The notes below the pieces were generated by a model. The model was not told the DNA's origin. It saw nothing but the letters and a program-made list of their open reading frames with translations, and did no database searches. Both the position numbers and the translations under genes were made by a program. A stretch of 50,835 bases of DNA from assembly GCA_018648645.1 (NCBI GenBank), contig JABGQS010000017.1, positions 1 through 50,835 of the forward strand, written 5' to 3'. The DNA is from Clostridia bacterium (GTDB lineage Bacteria > Bacillota > Clostridia > Christensenellales > SZUA-584). Of the stretch, positions 16,973-26,410 are shown in pieces; within the stretch, counting starts at the first letter, position 1; each line of letters begins with the position of its first letter.

Positions 16973-18178
16973 TTAGTGCAAACCGCTTATCGCTTCCCGC
17001 GCAATCTTCGCCCAGTCGATCAGCTTTTGCGGTTCATTGTTTATGGTCTCAAGGTCACTGAGGTTCAAATCAAATGTCGCATTATTGCTTTTATACTGTC
17101 CGCAAATCCGTTTAATATCGCTTGCAATCTGCTCGTGACTATACGCAAACAGATGGTTCGCGGGATGCACGTGCGCTTCATATACGAATCCGCTGCCAAG
17201 CTCCGCCGTAATTTTCCCGATATCCGACCACGGCGATATATGAAACCGCCGCAGGTTCGGCAGCTCCTTTATATACTGCGCCTTTTGCGTCAAATCCTCG
17301 CACCCATGAAAGTACACTTTGCCAAACAGCTTAGTTATCCTCTTGTGATAAGCAATTATAAACTCGCTGAACATATCGGGCGATATCACGCACGCGCTTT
17401 GGTCAGAAACATAAACCCAACAGTTTTTGAGCGTGTTTCGTTTCGTCTCGTCCTCTATACGGTCATGATGAATCCGAAAATCCCACGTCTGCTCAGGGTC
17501 ATAGCCGATACCGTCAAGCTCTGTAAACCGCCTGATAATCATCTTCGTAAACGTATCCATCAACGCGTGCACCAGCTCCGGATTATCAATAAAATCTAGG
17601 TACAAGTCGTCCATACTGCGAAACTTTGCCGCAAACTCAAAAGGGTTCGCGTGCAGCATAGGCATCTTCACTTTTATAGGTATCTTGTCACCTACCAGTT
17701 CGCGCATGTGCTGTATTTTCGTCTCGGTTTTCTGCTCGTCAATATCAAACACAGGCTGCTTGAATTTGCTAACATCCTCAATGTTCTGAATCACCGATGT
17801 ATACTTAATGCTCACACCATCGTGCGCAGCAAGTTCGTCAACACCAAACATACTGCTTTTCTCGCTCATCACAGGGTTTACCCAAACAGTAGGCTGCATC
17901 ACGTCATCATCATCAATTTTTGTAAACTTGTATATACGCTGCAAAAGCGTGCGCTCCAAAAATATCTCGTCCTCGGTTTTGCTGACAATCTCGCTGTCAG
18001 GGACAAGCTCCCTCCAAAGCGGGTTAATCACATTCTTCCAAAAATGAACGTTGATCAATATCTCGCCATCGCTTTGCAAGTTGTTATGCGCTATCCACTT
18101 CTTTTTGCGTTCTGCATTTTTGCTTGAGACATCAAGCTCTCTGATAGTGTCTGCCAGCTCTAGGATTCTACTGTTCAT
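16973..18178 (-). CDS. Divergent URO-D-superfamily protein
   Basis: A 401-residue protein distantly related to the uroporphyrinogen decarboxylase/methyltransferase superfamily. VYFHGCEDLTQKAQYIKELPN (His291, Cys293) sits where the HxCG metal site is expected, followed by a strand and a SPWSDIG segment. The first 100 residues resemble no domain I recognise. GGAGG six bases before the ATG fixes the start. It is the first gene of a four-gene unit (two more URO-D relatives and a D-2-hydroxyacid dehydrogenase). The likely role is methyl or decarboxylation chemistry on an unknown substrate; this is inference. Confidence 0.65.
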   Translation of the reverse strand: MNSRILELADTIRELDVSSKNAERKKKWIAHNNLQSDGEILINVHFWKNVINPLWRELVPDSEIVSKTEDEIFLERTLLQRIYKFTKIDDDDVMQPTVWVNPVMSEKSSMFGVDELAAHDGVSIKYTSVIQNIEDVSKFKQPVFDIDEQKTETKIQHMRELVGDKIPIKVKMPMLHANPFEFAAKFRSMDDLYLDFIDNPELVHALMDTFTKMIIRRFTELDGIGYDPEQTWDFRIHHDRIEDETKRNTLKNCWVYVSDQSACVISPDMFSEFIIAYHKRITKLFGKVYFHGCEDLTQKAQYIKELPNLRRFHISPWSDIGKITAELGSGFVYEAHVHPANHLFAYSHEQIASDIKRICGQYKSNNATFDLNLSDLETINNEPQKLIDWAKIAREAISGLH

Positions 18179-18207
18179 GACTCCTCCGTATAATGCAGAT
18201 TAATGTG

Positions 18208-18237
18208 CGTATACGTTGCTTTGATTGTTAAACTCAA
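18208..18237 (-). promoter_or_regulatory. Possible promoter of the URO-D/dehydrogenase unit
   Basis: On the minus strand TTGAGT (18232-18237), an 18-base spacer and TATACG (18208-18213), about 30 bases before the start codon. Moderate match only. Confidence 0.35.
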
Positions 18238-18322
18238 GCTAAATATATACACATTCACCCTTTTTGTAAAGCATTATTTGCTCTATATCACGCATTTCCT
18301 TTCAAACGCTGTAAGTATAGCA

Positions 18323-18362
18323 AAAGCAGCCTTGTCTAATAAAAAAAACACAGCTGCTTTTC
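18323..18362 (-). terminator. Possible terminator after the M20 amidohydrolase gene
   Basis: Nine-base arms AAAAGCAGC and GCTGCTTTT with a 22-base loop that itself contains a run of T on the minus strand, 22 bases after the amidohydrolase stop. The long loop makes it weaker than usual. Confidence 0.4.
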
Positions 18363-18383
18363 AATCGTACTCATTGTCCGCGA

Positions 18384-19556
18384 CTAGTCAGCAAGGCAAT
18401 AATTCGCGAAAATCGCTACGCCCAGCGGCAATATATCTTCGTCAATTCTATACTTGCTGTTGTGAATCGGCAACGTACACCCCTTCTCCTCGTTATATGT
18501 GCCAAGGAAAAACATCGAAGCAGGGATATGCTGCCCGAAACATGAGAAATCCTCAGAGAACATGTACGGCGTTTCGCGTATTTTTATCTGGTCGTCGCGC
18601 AGAATCTCGCGCGTTCGTTGCAGCAGCTTTTGCGTAATCGCCTCATCGTTTATTGTCGGCTGCACCGAATACACCGGTCGCATCTTACAGGTAGTTCCAA
18701 ACGCGGCGCACACTCCGTCCGCAATAGTTTGAATCTGCTCAAACACCTCGTTCCTGACCTTCATATCGTGCGTCCTTATCGTACCGCTCATATACCCCTC
18801 GTCCGGCACGATGTTATATCTGCTTCCCGCGGCCATTTGACACACGTTGACCACAACAGGCTTTACCGCCTCGATTTTTTTGTTGGCGATGTTTTGCAGT
18901 GCTATTACGATGTTCGACATCGCAATAATCGGATCAACACACACGTGCGGTGCGCTGCCGTGTCCACCGCTTCCATATACGGTAATCTCAAACATATCGC
19001 TGGACGCCAGCATAACACCATTCATAGTCTCCATCCTGCCCGCCTCTAATGTCGGCACAACGTGCAACGCTATAATCTCGTCAACATGTGGATTCTCCAA
19101 AACCCCATCGTCAATCATCACCTGCGCCCCCGCGATAATCTCTTCCGCCTGCTGAAAAATAAACTTGACTTTGCCGCGCACTTTCTGCTTGTTTTCACTG
19201 AGCAGCTTTGCCGCACCAAGCGCCATCGTCATGTGCGAGTCGTGCCCGCACGCATGCATCGCGCCTTTGTTTTGCGATCTGAACTCCAGCCCCGTTTCCT
19301 CAGTTATAGGCAGCCCGTCAATATCCGCTCGAATGCCCACCGTTTTGCCAGGCAGTCCGCCTGTCAGCACCGCGCTAAGCCCCGCGTTCTTGTCGCCGCG
19401 CTTAACCGTCAACCCTAAATCGGTCAAAAACTTCTCTATATACTCCATCGTATTATATTCTTTAAAACTCAGCTCCGGGTGCGCGTGCAGCTGCCTGTAT
19501 ATCGCGCTAAGCTCCCCCGACATCGCCTGTGCCTGCTCTAATACGTTTGTGTTCAT
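18384..19556 (-). CDS. M20-family amidohydrolase (N-acyl amino acid / IAA-conjugate type)
   Basis: A 390-residue M20D metallopeptidase-like amidohydrolase. Metal-site blocks are visible: MHACGHDSHM, QQAEEIIAGA with the general-base Glu, the LHV His, the GGHGSAPH dimerisation/substrate loop and SEDFSCFG near the C-terminus. It should hydrolyse the amide of N-acyl amino acids (such as N-acetyl or aromatic acyl conjugates) in the cytoplasm. An upstream in-frame start at 19601 exists, but GGGAG eight bases before the ATG at 19556 makes the shorter form the better choice. It appears to have its own promoter. Confidence 0.92.
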   Translation of the reverse strand: MNTNVLEQAQAMSGELSAIYRQLHAHPELSFKEYNTMEYIEKFLTDLGLTVKRGDKNAGLSAVLTGGLPGKTVGIRADIDGLPITEETGLEFRSQNKGAMHACGHDSHMTMALGAAKLLSENKQKVRGKVKFIFQQAEEIIAGAQVMIDDGVLENPHVDEIIALHVVPTLEAGRMETMNGVMLASSDMFEITVYGSGGHGSAPHVCVDPIIAMSNIVIALQNIANKKIEAVKPVVVNVCQMAAGSRYNIVPDEGYMSGTIRTHDMKVRNEVFEQIQTIADGVCAAFGTTCKMRPVYSVQPTINDEAITQKLLQRTREILRDDQIKIRETPYMFSEDFSCFGQHIPASMFFLGTYNEEKGCTLPIHNSKYRIDEDILPLGVAIFANYCLAD

Positions 19557-19590
19557 CAAGTTTCTCCCTTTGTGCTTCTCGTTAGTATTG

Positions 19591-19621
19591 CTTATATCCA
19601 CTCTACTACTTTATCTGTCAA
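19591..19621 (-). promoter_or_regulatory. Candidate promoter of the M20 amidohydrolase
   Basis: On the minus strand a consensus TTGACA (19616-19621) and TATAAG (19591-19596) separated by 19 bases, slightly long. It lies between the methyltransferase stop and the chosen start. Confidence 0.4.
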
Positions 19622-19638
19622 AAATCAATAACAACACT

Positions 19639-20373
19639 TTATAGTTTTGTTCCCGCAAAAACAGCCAAGTCATTGCTCTTAAAATAAATATCAACGCGCT
19701 TAAACCCAATTATTCTTAGCCAATCGACCTGCGTTTCTCCTGAAAGCAATATGTTGTCCTTTTTATCTGGTCTGTTATGAAACTCCTCGGCAATTTCCTC
19801 TCTTGTTCTTTTCCCCCCAAGTTTTGCTTCGTACGCCTGTCCCGAATCAATAAACGCTTCATCGGCAAGCATTTCGCCCCACGGGGACCTAGACGAAACA
19901 TGCTCTAGATTAATGAACATTCCGTTGTCGGATAATCTACTATAGATTTCGCTATACAGCTCAAATTTGCGCTCATGAGTAAGATGATGAATGGTGTATC
20001 CCGAAACAACAGCATCTACCTTCTCATCAAGGGTTTTAAATATCTGCTTTTGCCAGTCCGGGCTGCTAAGATCACCATTAATAATCTGCATATTATCTTT
20101 ATGCTTCACCATCTTCTTTTTTGCCTCGTCAAGCATAGGCTGCGAAAAATCTAAAAGATATGCGTAAGCCTCCTTGTACTGTTGCAAAATCAACTGAGCA
20201 AGTATTCCGTCACCAGTACCCAAGTCAATAAAACTACTAATTCTCTTCTCGTTATAGTGTAGTAGTTTCAGCATAACCAAAATTTGATCAATCGAGTACG
20301 GAAACGAAGCACGTCTGTTTTCAACGTATTTTTTAACAACATCCGCGTCTTTCCAAGCTGATTGAGTACCCAT
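19639..20373 (-). CDS. Class I SAM-dependent methyltransferase
   Basis: A 244-residue Rossmann-fold methyltransferase. Motif I is FIDLGTGDGILAQL, followed by an acidic residue at the end of strand 2 (LLDFSQPML), motif II around INGDLSSPDW and VDAVVSGYTIHHL after strand 4. The GYTIHHL string is common in small-molecule C/N/O-methyltransferases. The ATG at 20373 has GGAGG seven bases upstream and is preferred over 20409. The substrate cannot be inferred. It lies between the M20 gene and a URO-D-family gene, probably as a separate unit. Confidence 0.88.
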   Translation of the reverse strand: MGTQSAWKDADVVKKYVENRRASFPYSIDQILVMLKLLHYNEKRISSFIDLGTGDGILAQLILQQYKEAYAYLLDFSQPMLDEAKKKMVKHKDNMQIINGDLSSPDWQKQIFKTLDEKVDAVVSGYTIHHLTHERKFELYSEIYSRLSDNGMFINLEHVSSRSPWGEMLADEAFIDSGQAYEAKLGGKRTREEIAEEFHNRPDKKDNILLSGETQVDWLRIIGFKRVDIYFKSNDLAVFAGTKL

Positions 20374-20484
20374 TCTCAAGCCTCCATATGAATTGTTATA
20401 TTTGGACATTATGTTTATATATTACATACATCTTACTGCATAAACTTATTTTAAGCAACTCAAATCTTGCCACACATCCTCTAT

Positions 20485-21672
20485 TTAATACTTCCCATAC
20501 TCTTTCGCGGTTTTGCTAAACTCATACAGCAGCTCGGGCGATACTTCGGGCGATATCGCTTCCCCAACGTTCAGTATATAACCACCGCCCTTCCCGGCAT
20601 CCTCTATCGCCTGCTTGGTCGCCTGCCTCACCGTCTGCGTTGTGCCCATGTCAAACGTATAGCACGGGTCTATCCCACCCATCAGCGCCATACTATCGCC
20701 GTACAGCCTTTTTGCATCGCTCAGCGCAATGTCTCCGCCTGTGTCCGGCGGCTGCAACCCCGATACGCAATCAGCGCCCGCATCGGCAAGAAAACCCATC
20801 ACATCCTTTAGCTTACCGTCGTCATGAATTACAAACAGCGCATCATAGCTGTGCGCGAGGTCTATGACTTCCTTTATCAGCGGCAAAAACACGTCTTTAT
20901 ACGTATCAATGCTCCAGCCCGTCGACAAGCTGCATTGGAACCAGCTGTCCATCACAACCTTCACGCCCTTCTCCAGCATCGCTTTTATGTTATTCAAATG
21001 CGCATCATTTTGTATCCTGCACACGCCTTTTAGCAAAGCGACATCGTCTACGGATGCAATCAGCATCTGCTCGGGCAAAAACACCTCCGTGCCCCAGCTG
21101 CCAAAATTAACACAGTCCAGCGCCGCCAGCACTGCGTCGTCCCCAAGATCCTCCATGATAATCGGTATCTCCGCCACCAAATCACGCCGAGGCTGCGGAT
21201 ACAAAAACTTCAGCGCATCCAAATCCTTGCTAGATTTAACAAGCGGCTCTTCCCTGTGCGGATTGGGTCCGTCACCATACCCCATGTCGGGTCGCGCCCA
21301 CCGAATCACGTCCCTCAGCTCCCCTGCAGGCGTTATGAATTTTCTGTCATAAACGACCCATTGCTCTTCGTTTTTCACTTCCATCTGCACATCCACGTTC
21401 TCAAGATCACCAAACACGCCATTCACGCTATAGTTGTGTCCGCCAGAAGGCGAATACACGTAATCATTCGCAATCGTCTGCCACGTGTATTGATAGAACG
21501 GCAGAAACGAGTCGAACCCGAACCGCTTGTGCGCCCTGTAAAGATGCCGTATGCACGAGCACCCGTCATTTCCGCGCACCCACCGCGTTAGGTTCGGGCA
21601 CACAGGAACTCTGTCCGGTACCCCGCCCTTCAGCGCGCTCATCAGCCTTTGTTTACCGGTCATTTCCGCCAT
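20485..21672 (-). CDS. URO-D-family protein lacking the usual zinc cysteine
   Basis: A 395-residue member of the uroporphyrinogen decarboxylase superfamily, beginning TGKQRLMSALKGGVPDRVPV as in MtaA-type proteins. At the metal site it reads HDDGKLKDVMG (His283, Asp285) instead of HxCG, so a zinc-thiolate methyltransfer mechanism is doubtful. The C-terminal GGIDPCYTFDMGTTQTVRQ and GGYILNVGEAISPEV blocks are family-typical. The ATG at 21672 has GGAGG eight bases upstream. It lies downstream of an FrdA-like flavoprotein and an AraC regulator, all on the same strand, which suggests a small inducible unit for an unknown compound. Confidence 0.8.
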   Translation of the reverse strand: MAEMTGKQRLMSALKGGVPDRVPVCPNLTRWVRGNDGCSCIRHLYRAHKRFGFDSFLPFYQYTWQTIANDYVYSPSGGHNYSVNGVFGDLENVDVQMEVKNEEQWVVYDRKFITPAGELRDVIRWARPDMGYGDGPNPHREEPLVKSSKDLDALKFLYPQPRRDLVAEIPIIMEDLGDDAVLAALDCVNFGSWGTEVFLPEQMLIASVDDVALLKGVCRIQNDAHLNNIKAMLEKGVKVVMDSWFQCSLSTGWSIDTYKDVFLPLIKEVIDLAHSYDALFVIHDDGKLKDVMGFLADAGADCVSGLQPPDTGGDIALSDAKRLYGDSMALMGGIDPCYTFDMGTTQTVRQATKQAIEDAGKGGGYILNVGEAISPEVSPELLYEFSKTAKEYGKY

Positions 21673-21806
21673 GTCACTTTCCTCCAATACAATATGAGAT
21701 ATCACACCTTCATTTTATTGGGTTAACGGTCATCTCGCAATACATGCAACAGCCAACTTTACTGCTCCATATGTCTTGACGACAAAACATTTGCCGCGCT
21801 TCCTGC

Positions 21807-23489
21807 TCAGAATTCAACCAGCTCAAGCGATGTTTTCCCGTTCCTGCTTTGCACAACAATCGCTCCGTTATACTCCTCGCTCGTTTGCGGATAATCCATC
21901 CTGAAATGCGGACCGCGGCTTTCCTTGCGAAATTCCATAACAGTCAAAAGCAGCCGTGCAATCCCGATAAATGAGCGCAGCTTACTCACCTGCTTGATGT
22001 CGATACCCGCGTCATAATGTGCCATCGGGTTAAACGATTTGTCGATCGCGTCCAACCTCGCCAACCCCTGCTTGCACCTGTCCTCGCTGCGTACAATCGC
22101 TCCGCAGCCCCACATGATGTCTTTGATTTCGCTCTTTGCCGCCGCAATATCCACCACGCCGCCGCTTTCCTTACCCATCAAATTCTCGGTATAGTCGCGC
22201 GCATATTCGATAGACACTTCCTTGCTCTTCTTCGCCATGCAATACTGCGCCGCGCTTTGCCCTGCGATGCCGCCAAACACCTGCGTAGCCGTAATAGCTG
22301 CTCCGCCCATCCTGTCAGCGCCGTGCGGTCCTCCTGCCGTCTCTCCCGCCGCAAACAGCCCTTCAACGCCCGTGCCCGTATGCTCGTCTATGTATATACC
22401 GCCGTTAAACCCCTGCGCGTGCGGCATTATATCTATTCCCTCATTCACAACGTCCATACCCCGCTCGCTCATCCATTTCAGCCACTTTTTCGTGGTATTT
22501 CGTGTATCGTCCATCGTTTCTTTCGGATAGCTCATATGCACACCATCCGAAGCAAGCGTTCTGCCCGCTCTTTGCTCCTCGTACATCGCGATATCGAACC
22601 AGCGGCTTACGTCCATATTAGTAAACGGCCCATGCTTCGCCCTCTCTATCAAACACCCCTCCATAGTCACGCCATCCGGTAAATAATCATATACAAACTG
22701 CCTTCCGTCCTTGTTGGTGATTTTCGGGAAATGGTCGAGTGTTTTCTCGTGGAACAGAATCCGCTTTACCGGTGCGGTTAAGCCGGGTATAAACTGTATG
22801 AACTCGAGGTTAATGAGCCGCGCTCCAGCTTCAAGACCCATCAAATAACCATCCCCGCTTTGCTCGCTTGTCGCCAGCGCAAATTTATAGAGGTTACAAG
22901 CGCCGCCCGTGGCAAGTATCGTCGCACCCGCGCGTATAAAGCAAAAATTGTCCGTCTCGTCGATAGCGAGCGCGCCCGCGCACACACCGTCTTTGACCAC
23001 CAAATTGGTGACTGTCACTCCGCTTCTTACCCGCACTCCGCTTTTCATTAGGTTTTCCCACAGCACACGGCGAATTTTGTCCATGTCCATAATCGCGCCG
23101 CCGCGCTTTCTTTTTGCAAAGCATGGAAGCACAGTGATGTGCTCGCCTTGCGGCGTTTTTTCGTGCGGCAGACCAATCGCTTCAATCTCATCAAACCGCT
23201 TTGCCGAATCGCGGACGAGAACTCTTGCCAGCTTCGGGTCAGCCACACCTGCGCCCGCCTCCATAATCTCGTCATAAAAATCCTGCTCGCTGTCGCCCTC
23301 AAAATTAACTTTCAAGCACCCCCAGCCCGGCGTTCCGGGATAAAAAGTAGACCCGCTGTGCCCGAAACGCATCTGCGACACCAGCAATACTTTCGCTCCA
23401 TTGCGTCTCGCCTCCAGCGCCGCCTTAATCCCCGCGTTTCCGCTGCCGATAATCAGCACCTGTTCGTCCACCGTATACTTGATTTCCAT
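21807..23489 (-). CDS. FAD-dependent fumarate reductase/succinate dehydrogenase flavoprotein-like oxidoreductase
   Basis: A 560-residue flavoprotein of the FRD/SDH-A and L-aspartate oxidase superfamily. The FAD-binding fold starts with LIIGSGNAGIKAALEARR; the capping domain and the second FAD block GGIYIDEHTGTGVEGLFAAGE followed by GADRMGGAAI are clear, and a helical C-terminal domain covers about 430-560. No iron-sulfur or membrane-anchor subunit follows, so it is not a classical respiratory complex. It may be a soluble reductase or oxidase of an unsaturated or 2-enoate substrate. GAGGAG precedes the ATG. It sits between an AraC regulator and a URO-D-family gene, the likely pathway partner. 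Confidence 0.85.
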   Translation of the reverse strand: MEIKYTVDEQVLIIGSGNAGIKAALEARRNGAKVLLVSQMRFGHSGSTFYPGTPGWGCLKVNFEGDSEQDFYDEIMEAGAGVADPKLARVLVRDSAKRFDEIEAIGLPHEKTPQGEHITVLPCFAKRKRGGAIMDMDKIRRVLWENLMKSGVRVRSGVTVTNLVVKDGVCAGALAIDETDNFCFIRAGATILATGGACNLYKFALATSEQSGDGYLMGLEAGARLINLEFIQFIPGLTAPVKRILFHEKTLDHFPKITNKDGRQFVYDYLPDGVTMEGCLIERAKHGPFTNMDVSRWFDIAMYEEQRAGRTLASDGVHMSYPKETMDDTRNTTKKWLKWMSERGMDVVNEGIDIMPHAQGFNGGIYIDEHTGTGVEGLFAAGETAGGPHGADRMGGAAITATQVFGGIAGQSAAQYCMAKKSKEVSIEYARDYTENLMGKESGGVVDIAAAKSEIKDIMWGCGAIVRSEDRCKQGLARLDAIDKSFNPMAHYDAGIDIKQVSKLRSFIGIARLLLTVMEFRKESRGPHFRMDYPQTSEEYNGAIVVQSRNGKTSLELVEF

Positions 23490-23522
23490 ATGCTAACTCC
23501 TCTTTCCCGATACTCCCGTACG

Positions 23523-24392
23523 TTACTTATGTCTAAACGAATTCGGCGACACGCCCGTTTGCTTCTTAAACGACGCCGAAAAGCTTGCAGGCGACAAATA
23601 CCCCAGTCTTTGCGAAATTTCCGTCACTGATAAATCAGTGCTTTTCAGCAAATCCTTAGCAAGCTCGGTCTTCGTCGAAACAAGCTTGCCGGAAAACGAA
23701 ACTCCAAACAGCTGCTTTAGTATCCTATCCAGCTGCCGTGTGCTTACATTCAAATGCTTCGCCAAATCTGCGGGCGCGGGAAACGCGTCATAATGCTTCT
23801 CGAAGAACGCTTCAATCTGCGCCACTTCAACTGCCTTGTCCCTATATTCCGGCAGACCAATATCTGCACCTCTAGTTGCCGTATCCTTCGTCATCTCCCG
23901 CAGTATCTGCACCAGCAACACGCTAAACAGCGCTCCAACTTCTTGCCTTACTCCAAACTCATCCGCACCATACACGCTGTGAATCCGCTCTATCGTTTGA
24001 AAAATATGTGCCATGTCCCGCGCATAACGAAAGTCGAATTGGTCAAAAAGCTTCTCTGTTTTCTCGTCTGCGGCATAGCTAAACTTTAGCGTATACTTAA
24101 TCACGTCGCGTGCCCTATTTTCGTCCGGCTTATACGCATGATAAACCTGCGGCGCAACAATCACTATAGAGTTATCCGAAAACTCAATAACTTCGTTTTG
24201 CACCAGCATTTTCCCGCTTGACTGCTTGTTGAAAAACACTTCATAATTGGCGTGATTATGCTTTTTTGCATTCAATATATCGTGCTGCGGAAAAAACGCT
24301 CTCGTCAGCGGTATTTCAAACTGTATTCCTTCAATTTGCGTTTTGATTATTTGCTGAATGGCTTCATTTCCCTGCGAAGTAAAATACATCAT
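23523..24392 (-). CDS. AraC-family transcriptional regulator
   Basis: A 289-residue regulator with an N-terminal cupin-like sensing domain (HNHANYEVFFNKQSSGKMLV with His residues) and a C-terminal double helix-turn-helix: DLAKHLNVSTRQLDRILKQ (about 195-215) and VTEISQRLGYLSPASFSASF followed by TGVSPNSFRHK. GAGGAG lies just before two adjacent ATG codons (24392 and 24389); either could be used. It is directly upstream of the flavoprotein and URO-D genes on the same strand and probably regulates them in response to a small ligand bound by the cupin domain. Confidence 0.92.
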   Translation of the reverse strand: MMYFTSQGNEAIQQIIKTQIEGIQFEIPLTRAFFPQHDILNAKKHNHANYEVFFNKQSSGKMLVQNEVIEFSDNSIVIVAPQVYHAYKPDENRARDVIKYTLKFSYAADEKTEKLFDQFDFRYARDMAHIFQTIERIHSVYGADEFGVRQEVGALFSVLLVQILREMTKDTATRGADIGLPEYRDKAVEVAQIEAFFEKHYDAFPAPADLAKHLNVSTRQLDRILKQLFGVSFSGKLVSTKTELAKDLLKSTDLSVTEISQRLGYLSPASFSASFKKQTGVSPNSFRHK

Positions 24393-24557
24393 CTCTCCTC
24401 AGAAACGAATCATATAATTTAACACAACAGCATCCCCTGTCGCATTCATTCTCTGCTTTGTCCATACAATATGCCATATAACGGTGTTCGGCTGCGCAGT
24501 TATACGGGCGCATTGTCGCCCTGCCTAGTGCGTTCTGTTTGGCTTATAATACACCGC

Positions 24558-25577
24558 TTATCGCTGCACCCTGCCCGACGCGTCGCCCTGCTTCAGCTTT
24601 TCCACCTCCGCAACGCTCACTCGGTTAAAGTCACCGCTAATCGAGTGCTTCAAGCAGCTTGCCGCCACCGCGAACTCAAGCGAATCCTGCCTTGGCACAT
24701 ATTTGTGCAGACCATAGATCAACCCGGCAGCAAACGAATCTCCGCCACCCACTCTGTCAACAATATCGCCTATTTCATATCGTTTACTGTGATAAAAATT
24801 GTATCGGTCATTTAAACACGCGGACCAGCCATTAGTATCGGCAGACACGCTCTCGCGCAGCGTTATCGCCATAAGTTTGAGATTGCTGAACTGCTCCAAA
24901 ACTTTTCCCGACAACGCTTTGTATTTCTCCAAGTTAAGCTCGCCGCGTTGCACGTCCATGTCAACCTCGATACCAAGCGACTTTTGGCAATCCTCCTCAT
25001 TCGCGATTCCGATGTCAACATACTTCACCAGTTCGGGCATCACTTGCGTTGCCGCCTTGCCGTACTTCCACAGCTTGCCCCTAAAGTTAAAATCACACGA
25101 AACGGTAATGCCCTTTGCTTTTGCTACCTTCACCGCCTCAAAGCTAAGCTCCCTCGCGCTTTCCGATATCGCAGGCGTAATTCCGGTGATGTGAAACCAG
25201 TCCGCACCGTCGAACACAGCGTCCCAGTCTATCTTTGTTGCTAATGATATCGCAGACCCGCTTCTGTCATACACCACGTTAGACGGCCGCTGGTTTGCGC
25301 CCGCCTCCAAGAAATAAATCCCCATTCTGCCTTCGCCGCGAGTTATCCTGCTCGTGTCCACTCCAAATCGTTTAAGCTCCCTCACGCACTCGTCACCAAT
25401 CACGCCCGTCGGCAGCACGGTTACAAACGCCGCATCCATCCCAAAATTACACAGCGACACAGCAACGTTAGCTTCGCCGCCGCCAAAGGTCGCTTCGAAA
25501 CCGGGGCTTTGGAAAAACCGCTCGTGACCGGGGCTTTTCAGCCGCATCATTATCTCGCCAAAAGTGACTATTTTCAT
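24558..25577 (-). CDS. kdgK: PfkB-family sugar kinase, probable 2-keto-3-deoxygluconate kinase
   Basis: A 339-residue ribokinase-fold kinase. The N-terminal substrate motif [15 protein letters not shown] and the C-terminal DTGGGDxF-like motif (seen as [17 protein letters not shown], with the catalytic Asp) are present, and [17 protein letters not shown] is typical of KDG kinases. It would phosphorylate 2-keto-3-deoxygluconate to KDPG, which the aldolase encoded 13 bases upstream then cleaves; this is the lower part of hexuronate catabolism. An AGGAG ten bases before the ATG supports the start. The kinase-aldolase pairing makes the assignment firmer than sequence alone. Confidence 0.88.
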   Translation of the reverse strand: MKIVTFGEIMMRLKSPGHERFFQSPGFEATFGGGEANVAVSLCNFGMDAAFVTVLPTGVIGDECVRELKRFGVDTSRITRGEGRMGIYFLEAGANQRPSNVVYDRSGSAISLATKIDWDAVFDGADWFHITGITPAISESARELSFEAVKVAKAKGITVSCDFNFRGKLWKYGKAATQVMPELVKYVDIGIANEEDCQKSLGIEVDMDVQRGELNLEKYKALSGKVLEQFSNLKLMAITLRESVSADTNGWSACLNDRYNFYHSKRYEIGDIVDRVGGGDSFAAGLIYGLHKYVPRQDSLEFAVAASCLKHSISGDFNRVSVAEVEKLKQGDASGRVQR

Positions 25578-25590
25578 AATGTGAGAACTC

Positions 25591-26388
25591 CTATTTCTTA
25601 GTCAAGTGAATTTTACACCCGTCCATCTGTGCAACCTGCGCATCAGCATCAATGCTGTATCCCAAATTTTGCAGATAATACATTGCTCTGTCGATGTTGT
25701 TCGTTTGCGCATCGCAATCGCAGCTATTTTTGTGACACACACAAATATGATCCAGCCCAAACCCCAGAAGAATATCAATCGATTGCTTGACTACCTTCGT
25801 TATTTCTTCAAAGTTGCCGCTTGCGATGTCAGCGCTTTTGCACAGCCACCCGCCGCCTATCGCGTGTATATACTCCTTGTCGGCAAAGTCATCCAAATTC
25901 TTCAATGACACGCCGCCCGTAGGCACAAACTTAACCATCCTGTACGGACCATAAAGCGCTTTGCATCCGTTTATACCGCCATACACGTTAGCAGGGAAAA
26001 ACTTCAGTATATTTATGCCGAAGCCAAGCGCGTGCTCAATCTCGGTAGGCGTCACGCATCCCGGAGTAATTGCAATGTCGTTGTCGATGCACCAGCGTAC
26101 AACATCGTCGTTAAACCCCGGCGACACGATAAACTGCGCGCCCGCGTCCACCGCTGCCTTTGCCATGTCCACGCTAAGCACCGTGCCCGCTCCCATCAGA
26201 ATTTGCGGATACGCCTTCGTTATTGCGCGTATAGAAGGCAGTCCTGCATCTGTCCGCAAAGTAATCTCCATAATCGGCAGCCCGCCGTCAATCATAGCTT
26301 TCGCTGTACTTAGCGCGTCCTTTTCGTCCTCTATAACCACGACAGGAACAAGTCCCATCAATCCTATTTTTTTAACTATATCATTCAT
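25591..26388 (-). CDS. eda: KDPG/KHG aldolase with partial VOC-like C-terminal tail
   Basis: A 265-residue protein. Residues 1-202 are a class I KDPG aldolase: MEITLRT with Glu41 and Arg45, the GAGTVL strand and Schiff-base Lys129 in ILKFFPA. It cleaves 2-keto-3-deoxy-6-phosphogluconate to pyruvate and glyceraldehyde 3-phosphate. Residues about 203-265 ([18 protein letters not shown]... [14 protein letters not shown]... MDGCKIHL) resemble half of a vicinal-oxygen-chelate domain, like the longer Eda-VOC fusions of other Bacillota, but shortened and Cys-rich. The ATG at 26388 is chosen because GGGGG lies a few bases upstream. It lies between kdgK and an isomerase-like gene in one unit. Confidence 0.9.
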   Translation of the reverse strand: MNDIVKKIGLMGLVPVVVIEDEKDALSTAKAMIDGGLPIMEITLRTDAGLPSIRAITKAYPQILMGAGTVLSVDMAKAAVDAGAQFIVSPGFNDDVVRWCIDNDIAITPGCVTPTEIEHALGFGINILKFFPANVYGGINGCKALYGPYRMVKFVPTGGVSLKNLDDFADKEYIHAIGGGWLCKSADIASGNFEEITKVVKQSIDILLGFGLDHICVCHKNSCDCDAQTNNIDRAMYYLQNLGYSIDADAQVAQMDGCKIHLTKK

Positions 26389-26410
26389 AATACAAACCCC
26401 CATCATTATT

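Noticed and set aside
16973-18178. True haem-pathway uroporphyrinogen decarboxylase (hemE)
   Set aside because: The URO-D relatives here lack the conserved hemE N-terminal substrate motif, and no other haem genes are nearby.
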